DNA of 64,000 bases, from positions 953,249 through 1,017,248 of the forward strand of contig JAACJM010000011.1 of NCBI GenBank assembly GCA_013368315.1. The letters run 5' to 3'. The notes under the pieces are model-generated. The model was not told where the DNA came from. It was given only the letters and a program-made list of their open reading frames with translations, and did no database searches. A program made the translations under genes and the position numbers. This document shows, in pieces, positions 11,706 to 24,700 of the stretch. Each line of letters begins with the position of its first letter. Position 1 is the stretch's first letter. The DNA comes from Tetrapyrgos nigripes. Its lineage: Eukaryota > Basidiomycota > Agaricomycetes > Agaricales > Campanellaceae.

Positions 11706-14668
11706 ATGCCACCCAAAAAAACTTCCATTCGTGATGTGCAACCCAGAAAGTCTGAAGAAGAGGAAAAAGGTGTGTTCCTTTTCTTTTTTTTTTTTTGTTC
11801 TGAGCTTTTTCTTGCCTATAAAGAGTTGACACTAACCACATTTTCTATTTCGTCTAGTCCATTTGCTCAGGATGCATGCGAATCTGCTACAAGCCCAGGC
11901 ACTGTTGTTGAGGACAGTACTCTGCCTCCACGTACTCCTCCTCAAAAGCCTCCAGCGACCCCGAAGCAAGTATCTTATGTTATGTGTACTCATTCACACT
12001 GACATTGACATGTTATAGATGCAATAGGACAGGCTTCCCAGTAAGCAATCCTCAGACTCTGTCGCCCGACAAGGCAACTAGGTGAGTATCCCTTTCCTGG
12101 TTCTGGATGTGTTATACTGATTTTTTAACTCATTAGGATGAGCCCTCGCAAAGCCGCTAGCTTTGGGACTTCTATTCCGTGTGTGATAATCTTTCCTTTA
12201 CTTTGGTTTTTATCTTTCTTTTCCATTTTTCTTATCAATTTTTCCACTGGTTTTGATGGTGATTCTTCTGTCGACAGCAGTCGCAAGCAAGGTCATTGTT
12301 CTTCAGGTGAACATGACATACAGTGAGATGGTTTGCTATTGTACGTCTTCAACTCTGCTTACTGGTATTTTAGTGTTGGTAATGCAAGTCTGACGAAACA
12401 TGCAAAGACCAAAGAGCCGTGTGTCCCGTCTTCCTCTTCTATGATTTCTGTATTTTAATGTCCCTTGCATAGCTCTGAAGTTAGCAATGAGGAGGACGTT
12501 GTATCAGATCCTGAGTCAGAGGAGTTGGAGGTTGTTGAAGATGACAAAGAATATGAAGATGATGGAGCGGACACTGAAGCTGACAGTGACAGTGTTGACG
12601 TTGAAGATGCAGAAGAGCAAGGTGTTACAGATGGGGAAGATGATGACATTCCAGCCTTCACCAGAGACAGCAATGGGTGAGTTATAACGTTTTGTTTTCT
12701 TCACTGTACACATCTGATTATATATCTTCTTAATTCACAAGCGAGTATCCTGATATCAACTACCCAAAACAACAAGCTGCATTGTCCAGTTCTTCTACCT
12801 GGAAAAGCGAGCAGATCAAACTAGACCTGAAGCTCAAGGCTCCAGCCAAAGGATCAGGAGAAAGCTCCATTTGCAATGCTACAGCAGGAAGTTCTGTGGC
12901 CAAGGCACCAGAAGAATGCTCTGTGTAAGTTGTTATCATGTTCCTCACCTTGTCGACTGACTGGCTTGTTGGCTCTGTTTTTCAGTGCTGACGCTATCAA
13001 ATGGTATGGTGACTCTCACCATTCCTTTAACTATGGCCCCCCCAGAACACCTTGTGAAGTTATGAAGGACTCCATCAAACATCCCATTCTTGAGGCGGCT
13101 GACCTGTACAAAGGCCATGAACCATTGAGAGCGTAAATCCATTTTTGCTCATATCGTTGAAATTGGTCTGACAAGCATACAGTTCTCTCATGTTAAGCTA
13201 CAATCTTCAAGCCATTGATGCAGGCTCGCTCAACTGGGAAAATGTCACAAATGTCCTTTATCCCAGGACAGACCTGTCGTGAGTTTTTTTAAAATTTTTC
13301 TTCTTTTTTTCTTTTTCTTCTTCTTTTTCTGATGGACTCCCCTAGCTTGCTAGTGGAATTCTTGACATTGGACAACTGGCATTCATTCTGTAACCCTGCA
13401 AGATGCCATGTCCTGTCCTTTGACTGGGGGTCTCAACGTCTTGCTTCAGGGATGGTCATTGAGTTTTTGCAGGCTGCCAGGTTCAAGAGCCTCAACAGAA
13501 ACAATGGGCCTCCTCATATCATGCTATCCACTGGTTCGGTGAGTGATGGACTCAGTTGTGGTTTCATGCCACTGATGTTAGTCCTTAGGTCATAACTTTG
13601 TCCCTTGCACAACCAGAACAAATCAGTTCATATCCACTCAGTGAGAAGGCCATCCACTCCATTGTATTGTCCCATTTGAAGTCTGAATTTGAATACACTG
13701 TGTCCATGATAGGAAACACTTTGGAGGAGACATCTTACATTGGTCCCGGTATTGTTGGAGGGATACAATACAGCACTTGTATTGGCCCACGTAAGTACTA
13801 TGTTATGCTGCTTTCATGATCTAACAGTCATCATCTGTAGACAAAGGCAACAATATCCAGCATCCACCCACTGCTGAGCAGTTGAAAGTATGTTTGTGAT
13901 GCACTGACTGCCTTCCCAGAAATATGATGATGCATACTGGACTACTACACCCTCTAAAAAACCTGCTAAGACCTCTAAAGCTGTGAGTTTATCTGCTTGT
14001 ATCTGTATGCTTTCTCTAAACAACTTCTTAGCATTCATCTTCTCCATATACTTTCAAGGACCCTCAAGAATTGCAAATCCAACATACTTCTTCCTTCCAA
14101 AAGACGTCCATTGACGTGAATGAACCAAGTGAGTTCATACCTTTGATTTGTACGTGTTCTCGAACTGAAGCCATATTGTTAGTCCCTATTTTCGACCTCA
14201 CCCCTAAACCTGGTCATAGGGCATTCAAACTCCCTGACGACCTGCAGAACATCAACACGTGGCCTCAGTGGCCAGCAGTGGAACCACACAGAGACGCCAT
14301 AGTGGTTGTGGCATATACAGTCACTAGATATTGCAACCCTTAGAACCCTTCAACTTGGAGTGTAACTTTTAATTTGCCAGTAACCACAACCTGAAATGGT
14401 ATGTGCTACCTTGTCATTTTCTGTCTTGGACAACAGTGTATTGTCTCCCAATGTGTCTGAGCCTGTCAACAAAGTAGACGACTTTTCTGAAGATGACGCA
14501 GACAGTTCTTCTGGCCTGAAACCTTCATCATCCAAATTGTCTCCATCAAGGAAACATTCTTCCCCAGGAAAGATACCAAGGGTAAAGGTAGAGCTTAATG
14601 CTGGCCTGCAGTTTCATGAAGCAGTTGCCGATGTTATTGCCCTTGTTACTCTGCCTCTATATCCTTAA
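11706..14668 (+). CDS. Many-exon gene of unknown function, apparently intact
   Basis: Starts MPPKKTSIRDVQPRK (Lys/Arg-rich), exon 1 ending at a GTGTGT donor near 11770. An acidic low-complexity exon (about 12474-12676) follows. Later exons with good GT-AG borders lie near 12743-12924, 12987-13132, 13198-13278, 13347-13538 and 13588-13789. They contain NWHSFCNPARCHVLSFDWG and a segment ending in GGIQYSTCIGP. Further small exons include DPQELQIQHTSSFQKTS and IFDLTPKPGHRAFKLPDD; a Ser-rich segment (14440-14590) may be the last exon. No in-frame stop was found in the core exons, unlike neighbouring transposon genes. I do not recognise the family, and the last two exons are uncertain. A basic start plus acidic run would fit a nuclear protein, but that is inference. 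Confidence 0.6.
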
Positions 14669-14874
14669 ACTTGGTTTCGTGTCCCCATATGCAGTCCTGT
14701 CTTTACTTGTTTACTTATTGTCTCAATTTAACAGTCATTACTGCTCCAAATGTTTATTACTTCTCCATGTCATATGTATATGTGTTATTTAGCTATAAGA
14801 GCTCACTTCAATTTTCCTAGCACTTCCAACTCGTTTCTACTTGTTATGTATCACATTTGTTGCTATATACCTTC

Positions 14875-14880
14875 AATAAA
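14875..14880 (+). terminator. Possible polyadenylation signal of the gene at 11706
   Basis: AATAAA lies about 210 bp downstream of the last predicted stop in an AT-rich 3' region, followed by a TGT-rich stretch. Position and orientation fit, but such hexamers are common. Confidence 0.4.
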
Positions 14881-15236
14881 TGTCTGTTGTTGACCTGTAT
14901 GTCTCATACTTTTGGTGGTTACAAAGAACCATGTTTGGAAATGAGCAATGATTATGTGATATTTGGATTTGTTTGGTGCATGTTGAAGTTGTGTTATGTG
15001 TCAGCATCTTTCTTCCTTCCACCTTAACCATGACACGTCTTGATCTCATTGCGACTGTTCTCCTCTGGCTTACATTGACTGTATTCCTGTCACCCTCCCA
15101 CTCTCCCCAAAAATTGTCGATGTTAACCGATGAGCTGGTTTTTAACCAGAATTCGCACACGCAGGCACATCTCAGTTCTCAGCACATCCAGCATATGCAT
15201 AGCTGCATTACTTATCCGGAGTATATGTTGCTTATA
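14881..15236. other. No gene seen between the unknown gene and the fold-back element
   Basis: No coding motif is recognised. In particular the expected N-terminal part of the Helitron Rep domain is not here, so the Helitron to the right is 5'-truncated at the fold-back element. Confidence 0.45.
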
Positions 15237-16877
15237 CAGTGGCCAAAAAAATTGTCCACATGTTTGGCACTTTTGGAAAGATTGCTGATTTAAGAGCTAT
15301 TGAGCAGAAATCTCAAAACATGGCTGGTGGTAGCAAGAAAGCCTTTGATTTAGAGCTACAATAATCTGTCGGTTTTGTCTTATTTGGCCAAATATCTGTG
15401 GAGTTATGATTGATTTAAAACTGTATATCATTTGGACAATTTTTTGAGTTGCCACTTCAAAATCATTATTGCAATAACCTGATGTGTTATACATGATGTC
15501 ATGGGTGGAGCTGTACAGTAATGTAATGTATACACTACAATGATGTCATAGCTGCCAGCTGGAGCATACATAGCAACATACAGATGCTCTACAGCCTCTA
15601 TGAAAATCATGGGGTCCCTCATATCAGCCCAGAAAGACAATCTCTACTCTCTCCTCTTAACTGCCTCTCCATCTGCAAAAAATTGCAGCTCAGACTGGAG
15701 TATGGAAGCCAAGAGTTGCTTTTGTGGCTTAAAAGACAAATACAGACAATGAGAACAATACAGCAGGGTGTCCTAGGAGGCTCTCTACTACTTGTGAAGA
15801 GGTTAGATTGGAAAAAAATCCATTCTGGTAAAGCCAGATTGCTACACAAGTGGCCTGAAACATCAAGGCTCTTCTTGGACAACCTGTCCCAACCTATAAC
15901 AGCCAAAACATTCCTGAAAACGTCTTGTGGCGATCTCCAAAACACAGAACAAGTGCAAACTTACAGTGACTTGCAGCAAGGCTCACTTGAAGTTTGCACA
16001 GATGTAAAAAGACCGGGCTGTAGAAGGCTAGAAGTGGGTTATTTTCTCAGATAAGACCAAAACCAATTATTTTGGGGCAAATATGCCCCAGCATGTGTGA
16101 GAAAAGAGAGATAAATTCATGGTACAGCAAGATGTGACAGAAATGATGACATTTGAGAGAGAAAATGACATGATGGGGTAGGGTATGGGGCAACAGTAAG
16201 CAGTAAAAATGGTCCAGATGAAGGGGGAGATAGATTGCAAACACTATATGACCATCTTAAGTAACAAAATCCTGGAAAGCATTAATAATATGGGAGTTGA
16301 TCCAGAGGTGGCCATTTTTCAGCTGGGTATTAACTTTCTAAAGTGCTATATCCAATGGTTTCCTTTATCAGAACATGTCTCTCTACCTATAAAAGCAACA
16401 CTCTGCTTTCATACTTCAGTCTGAGCTGAAATTTTGATAGAGGGAGGGGCAGTTTGGAGGAGAGAGTAGAGATTGTCTTTCTGGGCTGATATGAGGGACC
16501 CCATGATTTTTATAGAAGCTGTAGAGCATCTGTATGTTGCTATGTATGCTCCAGCTGGCAGCTATGACATCATTGTGGTGTATACATCACATTACTGTAC
16601 AGCTCCACCCATGACATCATGTATAACACATCAGGTTATTGCAATAATGATTTTGAAGTGGCAACTCAAAAAATTGTCCAAATGACATACAATTTTAAAT
16701 CAATCATAACTCCACAGATATGTGGCCAAATAAGACAAAACAGACAGATTATTGTAGCTCTAATCAAAGGCTTTCTTGCTACCACCAGCCATGTTTTGAG
16801 ATTTCTGCTCAATAGCTGTTAAATCAGCAATCTTTCCAAAAGTGCCAAACATGTGGACAATTTTTTTGGCCACTGTA
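15235..16877. mobile_element. Fold-back DNA element with very long terminal inverted repeats and TA duplication
   Basis: The element is 15237-16875 (1639 bp). Ends are CAGTGGCCAAAAAAATTGTC and its inverse, flanked by TA at 15235-15236 and 16876-16877. The arms are inverted copies of roughly 480 bp (about 15237-15720 and 16390-16875), so one protein-like translation appears in both orientations. CAGTG ends and a TA duplication fit the Tc1/mariner superfamily. The central 670 bp shows no transposase or DDE motif, so the element is non-autonomous. Its right end abuts the first Helitron coding sequence. Confidence 0.9.
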
Positions 16878-18621
16878 TAAAACATGTTCTTGGTGTTGAC
16901 ACAGACCATGACAGCTTATATGGTAAGACTAGATCTTATTATGGAACTGTTGAACAGCAGGGCCGTCTTACTCTGCATCTCCATCTGTTGCTCTGGATAA
17001 CTTCTAGTCTGAGCCCCCAGCAAATACGAGATAGGATTTTAGCCCACAATTCTGAGTTCATCAAGTTGATTATTGCTTACCTTGAATCATGTTATGTGGG
17101 AGAGTTTGACACAGGTACAAGCACACAGGTTAATCAACAGATCATATTGGACAAGATAAAACCTTCATACAATGATCCAACACTTACGATGCCTACACCA
17201 CCTCCTCCAGATGTTTGTTCTTGTTATGGTGGACATACATGTAAACACTGCTTAGCTCTATTAGACTGGAATGTCAATTACAAGAAGGAATGTGATGATT
17301 TGGCCTTTCGTTCTAATATGCATTCTTGTTGCACTTCCAATAAAAAAGGTAATAAAATTGCAACACACACTCAGCCAGCTTGTCTCATTGATGGCACGTG
17401 TAAGGCTCGCTTTCCAAGGCAGGTCCATCCACAAACATTAATTGACCCTGATACAGGTTATATTGAAATGAAAAAAGGGGAGGCATGGTGGAACATGTGG
17501 ACACCTGCATTGACATATTTATTCAGATGCAATACAGATGTAACTTCTCTGTTGTCAGGTACTGCAGTTAAAGCATGTGTTGCTTATATTACTGATTATG
17601 TTACAAAGCCTGGTCTGAAGACGTATACCTTTTTCAAGACAATAAAGGCAGTTTATGCTCGCAACAGTGAAATATTGACTGAAACTAGTGATAATGCAAA
17701 ACTGAGTAGAACCGTGCTAGTGAAAATGGTCAACAGTCTCACTGGTAAGATGGAAATAGGAAGCCCAATGGCTTCAATGTATTTATTGGGAAATCCTGAT
17801 CCCTACACAAACTTTGAGTTCACTCCTTTTTACTGGACTCAATATGTTGACCATGTATGAACTCATTGGAAAGATCATGGTGACTTTCTGCAATCTCAGA
17901 CTCAAGACACACCTGCTGATGGTAACTCAATACCTGATGAGAGGATTTGGGTGGGAAAATCATCCAACAATAAATACATAGGAGTGTCAAAGGTTGATGA
18001 TTATACCTTACAGGGTGATGAAATCACAGATGTCAACTTATATGATTTCATGACAAGTTATTACAAGAGGTCTGTCAAAAAGAAGAGAACAGCACCTCAC
18101 TGCAGTGAGGAAGCTGCCATGGATGATGATGACATACTACATAGTGATGTTGAAGAAACACACGCTGACATACAGTGTACTGAAACAAAAAGAGATTGTC
18201 AGTCACCACCTATGGCAACTTTTGCTCCTGACCATGCTCATCATGGAACTCATGTACTATTTAGACATGAATCAGTGGAAAACAGGGCTCTGAATTTTGT
18301 GGGAAGATCATTGCCACGAGAATTTTATTGCTGTGTTATGTTGACATTGTTTAAACCATGGAGGGTAGGATCTGAACTAAGGGAAATAGGCCAAACCTGG
18401 GATGAAGCCTTTAGCACATATCAGTTGAGTGATACGCAGAAGAGTTGATGCAGAACTTTAATCTCCAGTATGAATGTAATGATGCAAGAGATGACTATTC
18501 AGCTCTACAAAAACAAAACAGGCCTTCAACCAACACAGGCCCCCATTTTGATCTTGATGATCTTGAAGATGTGGAGATGCATGATTTTCTACAGAAAATC
18601 AATGACACGTTGAGATGGTAG
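16878..18621 (+). pseudogene. Helitron RepHel, rolling-circle Rep part
   Basis: The HUH motif HLHLLLW is at about 16972-16992, preceded by YYGTVEQQGR. The two-tyrosine motif AYITDYVTK is at 17582-17608 with Tyr at positions 0 and 4, as in Y2 Rep endonucleases. These residues nick and ligate DNA in rolling-circle transposition. Cys/His pairs (CSCYGGHTCKHC) lie between them. After a TGA near 17858 the next segment (17951-18448) contains NFVGRSLPREFY and TLFKPWR, typical of the fungal Helitron linker. Another TGA near 18446 precedes LQYECNDARDDY. The catalytic residues survive; the frame does not. Confidence 0.9.
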
Positions 18622-19789
18622 ACGCAGGGCTAGCAGTGAATAACTACTAACAACCACAAACTATCAAGCAAGTTCTTTAGGTATGGGACACTGAAGCTCC
18701 CTAACAGAAGATATAGGTAAAAGTGTGAATGTATGTTTGAATAGAAGGAGAATAGACTTCTATAGGTAGGTGGGGTAAGGGAGAGGATGGTAAAGGAAGT
18801 TGAGTTGTCTTGTCGAAGTGGTGAGGTGTCTTTGGGAAGAGAGGATAGTTGGACGGCGAAGGGGGACCAAAGGGTAGGTATGTATAGGGTGTTGTAGGGA
18901 TTTACGAGGGTAGTGTTGAGGGGTTTATGCGATGATGATGGTGGTGTGATGATAGGTATGCCCAAAGTGTTACAAAGGCAAGAGGTGGGCTGAAAGATAG
19001 AAATATACAAGGACTTCTGCACAGGCGCCATCTACCTGAAGGAATCTGGGGTGCCCTTAATGAAAGGATAAACAAGATAATGGGCTAGTATTGAAGAAGA
19101 CTTAGTACTTTGCGAATACTATCAACGAAGACTATGGCAGGCACGCTCTGCACCTTTCTCTTTAATAAACTCTAGATGAGCTCGATGAGTCAAGAGGTAC
19201 ACTCTGTACAACTTCTGGGATGCTCTGTACCAGGCAACACGCTTCGTGAAGCTACTCAAGGTCTCGAAGAAACTTTAAAATAGGCCTACTTGGTGTGGTG
19301 CATCTTGCAGGAAGTTCAATACAATAACTGGTACGCTGTTAGGCTTTTACAGTGGGTGTAGGGAACTTGTCTAAGGTGTGTCTACTTGGTTTGGGTATTT
19401 AACAGAGGGAAAGGATGACTAAGGTCGTTATAACTGTACAGTACCGGAAAAGAGAAAGTCCATAAGCCACAGATGTCGGCTACGTGTTCATAGGTCCGTA
19501 GTAAACTAGTATTCAAATACTGGAACAAGTCTGGAAGAGAGTAGGATGCTTCGTGAAGAGAAGGGACATTGGATAGATGTGTTCAGGAGGACAGTAGGGG
19601 TACTTAGGAGATTGATATGGTCATCTGTATCAGACTATTGCAGAACAGAGTTCATATAGTGCATACTGTCTTCACTTTGATTGACTTAGGATAGTTCTGG
19701 GTGGATTGTATCTGAGTGACAGACTCATCTACTTCTAGGTGCACTTCGGGAGGATAGAATGGCTTTGTGAAGAGAAGCAAATATAGTGG
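18619..19789. mobile_element. Unclassified 1.17 kb insertion inside the Helitron ORF
   Basis: Helitron coding sequence ends at TGG (18616-18618) and resumes at TGG (19787-19789); removing the intervening DNA plus one TGG leaves the frame open (ending DTLRW, resuming VCMYSWKTG). This suggests a 3 bp duplication, though TGGTA versus TGGGTA flanks make a longer imperfect one possible. The segment has no ORF with motifs, no clear terminal inverted repeat and no canonical TG...CA LTR ends. GCTTCGTGAAG-like boxes recur near 19230, 19550 and 19762. A solo LTR of non-canonical type or a small DNA element are both possible. Confidence 0.5.
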
Positions 19790-21717
19790 GTATGCATGTA
19801 TAGCTGGAAAACAGGTGTATCAACGTATAATGAGAACACTGTCAATTCTGTTGTAGATTTTGACACTGCTGATCTTATTCCTAACAATAGCTCTGCATGT
19901 AATAAATTACTGAATGAGCAAATTTCAAAAACCTTGGATATTTCTGGTATTATGGATCCACACCATGAAGCCTATGTGGTAAATGAGGATGTAAAAGGTT
20001 TTCAAGCTGATGTAACAGTTGAGGCCTCAACATGGAAACAAAGAATTACAGAGGTGAAAAACAGAGTTCAGTCTGCTATGAAACACAGCACCCCTCCAGG
20101 AAGTGGAGACAAAGCAAACAACAAAAACCATTTCACATGTTGGAATGAGGTTGTCTTTGACAATGCTTCCTATATAGATCGCAACTTTAAGAGCTCAATG
20201 GCTCATGAACAGGAGATTGCTGATAACATTGCAATAAGTGAACAGCTGAATGAGGAACAACAAAGAGCATTCAAAATTATTGCGAATCATGTACTATCAT
20301 GTGATGTAAAGCCCTTGAAAATGTATTTGAGTGGGATGGGAGGAACAGGCAAAAGCAGAGTCATTCATGCCTTGCACAAATTTTTCCAAGATAAGGGTGA
20401 GGGACATGCAATGGTTGTGTGTGCACCAACTGGTACTGCTGCTGCTCTAGTACATGGCATGACTTATCATTCTTTACTTGGATTTTCAAGACCTGCTTCT
20501 GAAGAAGTGACTGTAAATGAAGACACTGGCATAAAAAAGGTGAGAGATAATCTTGAAGGAGTGAGATATATATTCATAGATGAAGTTAGTATGCTGAGTA
20601 TGCAAGACCTTGACCGCATAAATAAAAGACTTGCACAGATTTCAGGTAATGATGCAACAGGTTTTGGAGGTTATAGTATAATTTTTGCTGGTGATTTCGC
20701 TCAATTGCTGCCTGTAGGTGGTACTTCTTTATATTCAAAGAAGGTACCTCATATGGACTGGGCACATTCACTATATACTCAGGTAGAAGAGATGGGTAAA
20801 GCATTGTGGCATCAAGTTACCCATGTAGTGATATTGAGGAGAAATATGAGACAACATAAACAGAGTGCACATGACTCACAACTCAGGACAGCATTGGAAA
20901 ACATGCGACTTGCAGCATGCACAAATGATGATATATGTTACTTGCAATCTAGAGTTGCAAGTTGATTGTCTGACAGCCCCAACATTAACAGTGCCAACTT
21001 TAGATACACTTCTATCATAACAAGCAGGAACACACAGAGAGATTGTATAAATGACATACAATTCGGGAGGTTTGCTCAAGAAGTAAAGGAGCCTATTACT
21101 TCCTTCTATTCATGGGATACTCTGGGTCAGGATAAAGATCCAGCACACACAAAGCGCAGAAAATATAGGATTAATGCCCCTCCTAAATCAATGCCTGAAA
21201 ATCTACGAAATGCTCTGTGGGATTTGCCTCTATGTGACACTGGTCACCTGCCTGGTATCTTGCGTCTCTGCAAAGGAATGCCTGTTATGATAAAATACAA
21301 TGAGGCCACTGAGCTTTGTATAACAAATGACCAAGAAGCTCATGTACAAGGTTGGAAGTCAGCTTGTGGTTCATCAGGAAAAGAGTATCTGGAAGTGCTA
21401 TATGTGAAGTTGCATAAACCCGCAAAAGATGTGACAATACCAGGCCTACCAATAAATGGTGTACCTTTGTCAAGAAACAGTGTTCCTGTCAGTGCAAGAT
21501 TGCCTAGTGGAGAAACATAATGTATAACTCGCAGTCAGGTTCAAGTTCAGAACTTTGCAATGACTGATTTTCATTCTCAGGGCAGAACAAGAGATTATAA
21601 CCTCTGTAACTTGTCACAGGCAAGAAACCATCAGAGCATATACACAGCATTGTCTAGAAGCTCTACACATGAAGGCACAGTGATAATGGAACCACTATCA
21701 GATGAGACAATAGCCAA
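19790..21717 (+). pseudogene. Helitron RepHel, Pif1-like helicase part
   Basis: Motifs in order: Q-like EEQQRAFKII near 20250, Walker A SGMGGTGKS near 20328-20354, Walker B FIDEVSML near 20573-20597, FAGDFAQLLPVGG near 20685-20725, RRNMRQ near 20840, and the C-terminal SQGRTRDYN and HQSIYTALSRS near 21578-21662. These are superfamily 1 (Pif1/RecD-like) helicase motifs. An in-frame TGA at 20963-20965 (between VAS and LSDSPN) and a TAA near 21518 break the frame. Homology ends near 21719. Confidence 0.92.
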
Positions 21718-21719
21718 GA

Positions 21720-24700
21720 TTTCTAGTCCGTGCCAAGCGATACCGAATTTTCCGAGAATGAATCTTGATATCAATTTGCCGAATAATGCCACCTGCCTTC
21801 CCACTCTCTACCTGGCCCGTAATATTCCGCATCTTGAAACGTGCTGACATTGTTCGAGCACGCAAACCATCCCTGACACCTTCCAATGCTTCCTCTGCCT
21901 CACTCATGCGCAATCTTGCCTCTTGATCAGGAATATTGCCCAAACAGGCACGATTCCTTGCCAAGGCTGTACCGCAACTAGAAGGAAGGAATAATGGAAT
22001 TTTTTCAGGATGAGAAAGATCCGGGTCATTGATACATTCCATGTCTGCTGGAGATAGAACATCTGACAGCCCCGGCATCAGCAAGCGCTGTAACACACGA
22101 AACTCCATGATCCGTTTCAGTAGGGTTGAACGTTTTTTCTGAAGCTCTAGGTGCTGTGTAGGTGTTAAATACCTATTGGTAGTCAGAAACAACTCAAGAT
22201 TTCGCCTACAAATACACAATGAAATAAGCATTGACGCACTCAATAGAAAAAACACATACTGTGCCTCCTGTATATCAATACCGGTGGATAAGAACACAGA
22301 TGGACTACTAGGGTATCTCAGCCCTAATCCATCTTTTAACAATGCAGTTTCTTCGTCAGCCATCTTGACTTGCATGCTTTTGAATTGGTTTTTATCATTT
22401 ACTGCAAGAGTGTTAGAGTGATATCATGGACATCATTACGCATGATTCAATTTACGTACCTTTGCTCTGCTCCTCATAAGGGCAATCGACTTCATGATTC
22501 TACTCCCATTTCCAAATTTGCTCCTTCCATTGATTTAGCTGTGCACGACCTATATTTCATTCTAGCCCTTCATCAAATTGTTGAAAATCGAGATAATGCT
22601 GATCAAACTCCTTAACAGCAGTAACAAGACGCTTAGCCAAGACATTGTCTATTGCACATGTCAGCGAACAAGCGATCTAGGAACAATTGAACATCCTACC
22701 AAGATGAGCAATATTCTGGAAGTTGTGGAACCCGAAAATGTCATCCAAGGTCTGGGCTCGAGTACCTGGCACCATCTCCTTCGTCTGTGCTGCTGCCTTA
22801 TTTGACTGGGCCCATCCCTCCTCTATAACCTCTCCATGAGTCTCTCCACAACCTGGTGCATAGTCAAAATTGAAAGAGGTGTGGCATTGAGGTTGATGCA
22901 CCTGAAGGTGGAATTTCGGAACAAGAAACTGGACACCTGTAGATGAGAAACGAGCATGAAAATCATGGTTGAGGGCTGCCATCCGGTTCCAGAAATTCCG
23001 ACTCCATTGACAAGATATGTCATATGAGATCACGATTGCTAGGTACTCTGATTCTTGGAGAGTACACCAGAATACAAAATCAACGTTACAGTACCTAGCA
23101 ATCAGAATGTCAGCTAATACCCAGCCCTCATATTCTAAATACGTACCGCTCTCCTTTCTGAAGATCTCCTTAACCGCATGCCCTCCAAACACAGTGACGA
23201 GCACAGCAAATACCGGCCATGCCGCTGACACGAAGCCCTTGGACATTGCGCAGATTTGCCAAGAACATCGCTTGAAACCCCGAGCAGCTACTCATCTGGA
23301 AACAATTAGATCCAGTCACATCCACAAATAAAAAAATGTACATCTTCTTGGTCCACATATTGTTTGATATGTTCTTTGTATGGGCTACTCGGCACAATAT
23401 AAGCAAATCTGTCACCCAGGATTGGGCTTTGATGTTCATTGGAGACAACTCGGTTTCTCAGCCAGAAGTTTGCATCAATTGCGAGGAATAAAGTATACAG
23501 AAATCTGTTCATGAAAGGACCCATAAATCAATATGGGTAGACATGAGTTCATGAAAGTTTCCACTTACGATGACTCTGGCCCAGCTTCTTTCCAGTTCTC
23601 GCATAAATTCTTGCCAGGATGAGGGCAGGCAGGGCATTCTAAGGCACATTCCCCTCGCTTAGTGCCTTCAATCCCACTTTCTGCATGACAGTGGCCCGAG
23701 CGCTTCAACATCTTGAGATTTCTCCATTTGAACACAGTGCGATCCTACATACACAAATCATCAATCGCAAATTGAATCATCTGAACAATTGAAATTCAAT
23801 ACCTTTGGTACTTCTCGTTGCCGGTTCTGTGTCATAATCTCCAGAGATTTATAGTAGTCATACACAGGTAGCTTTCCCAGGCAATTCAGGTTCTGGAACT
23901 GGCGTAGACATGAAAAGGTTGTGGCTGATTGAGGATTCTTTGGCGTAGCAGGATACCACATGCTTTGAAGAATTGCACCAGGACAGCCACAGAAATCCAC
24001 AGCAACTGAATGAACACCATTTACATGAATGACTGTGAAGTCATTGTGAATGGCTGGTTTGGGGTTGATGCACTGCGAGCGAGGACCATGTCCAAGTTGA
24101 ACACGTAGCCCTAATGACTTCAATGTACTTGCTTCAAAAAAATGACCATTCCATTTCTGGACAAAAATGATATCAATCAGTGACAATGATTCCACGGATC
24201 CCAAATTACAGGACATATAAAAATCTTACCTCCACCCAGTGAAATGGCAGGTTCGTATGAGCGTGTACAATACACTTGTCGCAAAACATGCCTGCCCTGA
24301 AACACTTGTCCTCAACACATCTGTAAACCCCTGGCAGCCGGCATGTTGAACACTTTTTCCCCATATCCCACCGTCCTTCCACCCACAAGAGAGCATCAAG
24401 ATACTGCTCACAGTATGCAAGCCAAGCCCAGCTCGGATTATCCTGACAAGATGTTCAACATACACACTGAACAGATGTTGAATCACCTACTGAACTAAGA
24501 TATGTTGGCCGAGATACTCGGATCTGTGCAGATTCAGGTGATTCTGAAGTGCTGAGATCCCTCAGCCGAGAATCCAATGGAACAGTCTCATTGTGCAGGT
24601 TCCACTCCCCCTGCCCATGAAACCCAAGGCCTTCATCATCAAAATCATCATTACCCTCGTTGCCTAAATGATAATCATCCTGTTCGGAGTCCAAGTTGGC

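Larger units (their letters stand above)
16878..21719 (+). mobile_element. Fungal Helitron, 5' truncated and interrupted
   Basis: The Rep (HUH/Y2) domain lies at 16878-17860, a linker domain at 17940-18618, and the Pif1-like helicase at 19790-21717. The order Rep then helicase is that of Helitron RepHel proteins. The 5' end of the Rep domain is missing, an insertion of about 1.17 kb splits the linker, several in-frame stops are present, and at about 21719 the sequence switches to a KDZ transposase on the other strand. No 3' CTRR hairpin end was found. Confidence 0.9.

Noticed and set aside
15584..16054. 156 aa open frame in the fold-back element
   Set aside because: It starts in the inverted arm, has no transposase or other motif, and its counterpart arm gives a different frame; treated as chance.
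18630..19031. 133 aa minus-strand frame in the Helitron insertion
   Set aside because: Low-complexity Ser/Thr/Tyr/Leu composition without start context or domain; more likely non-coding.
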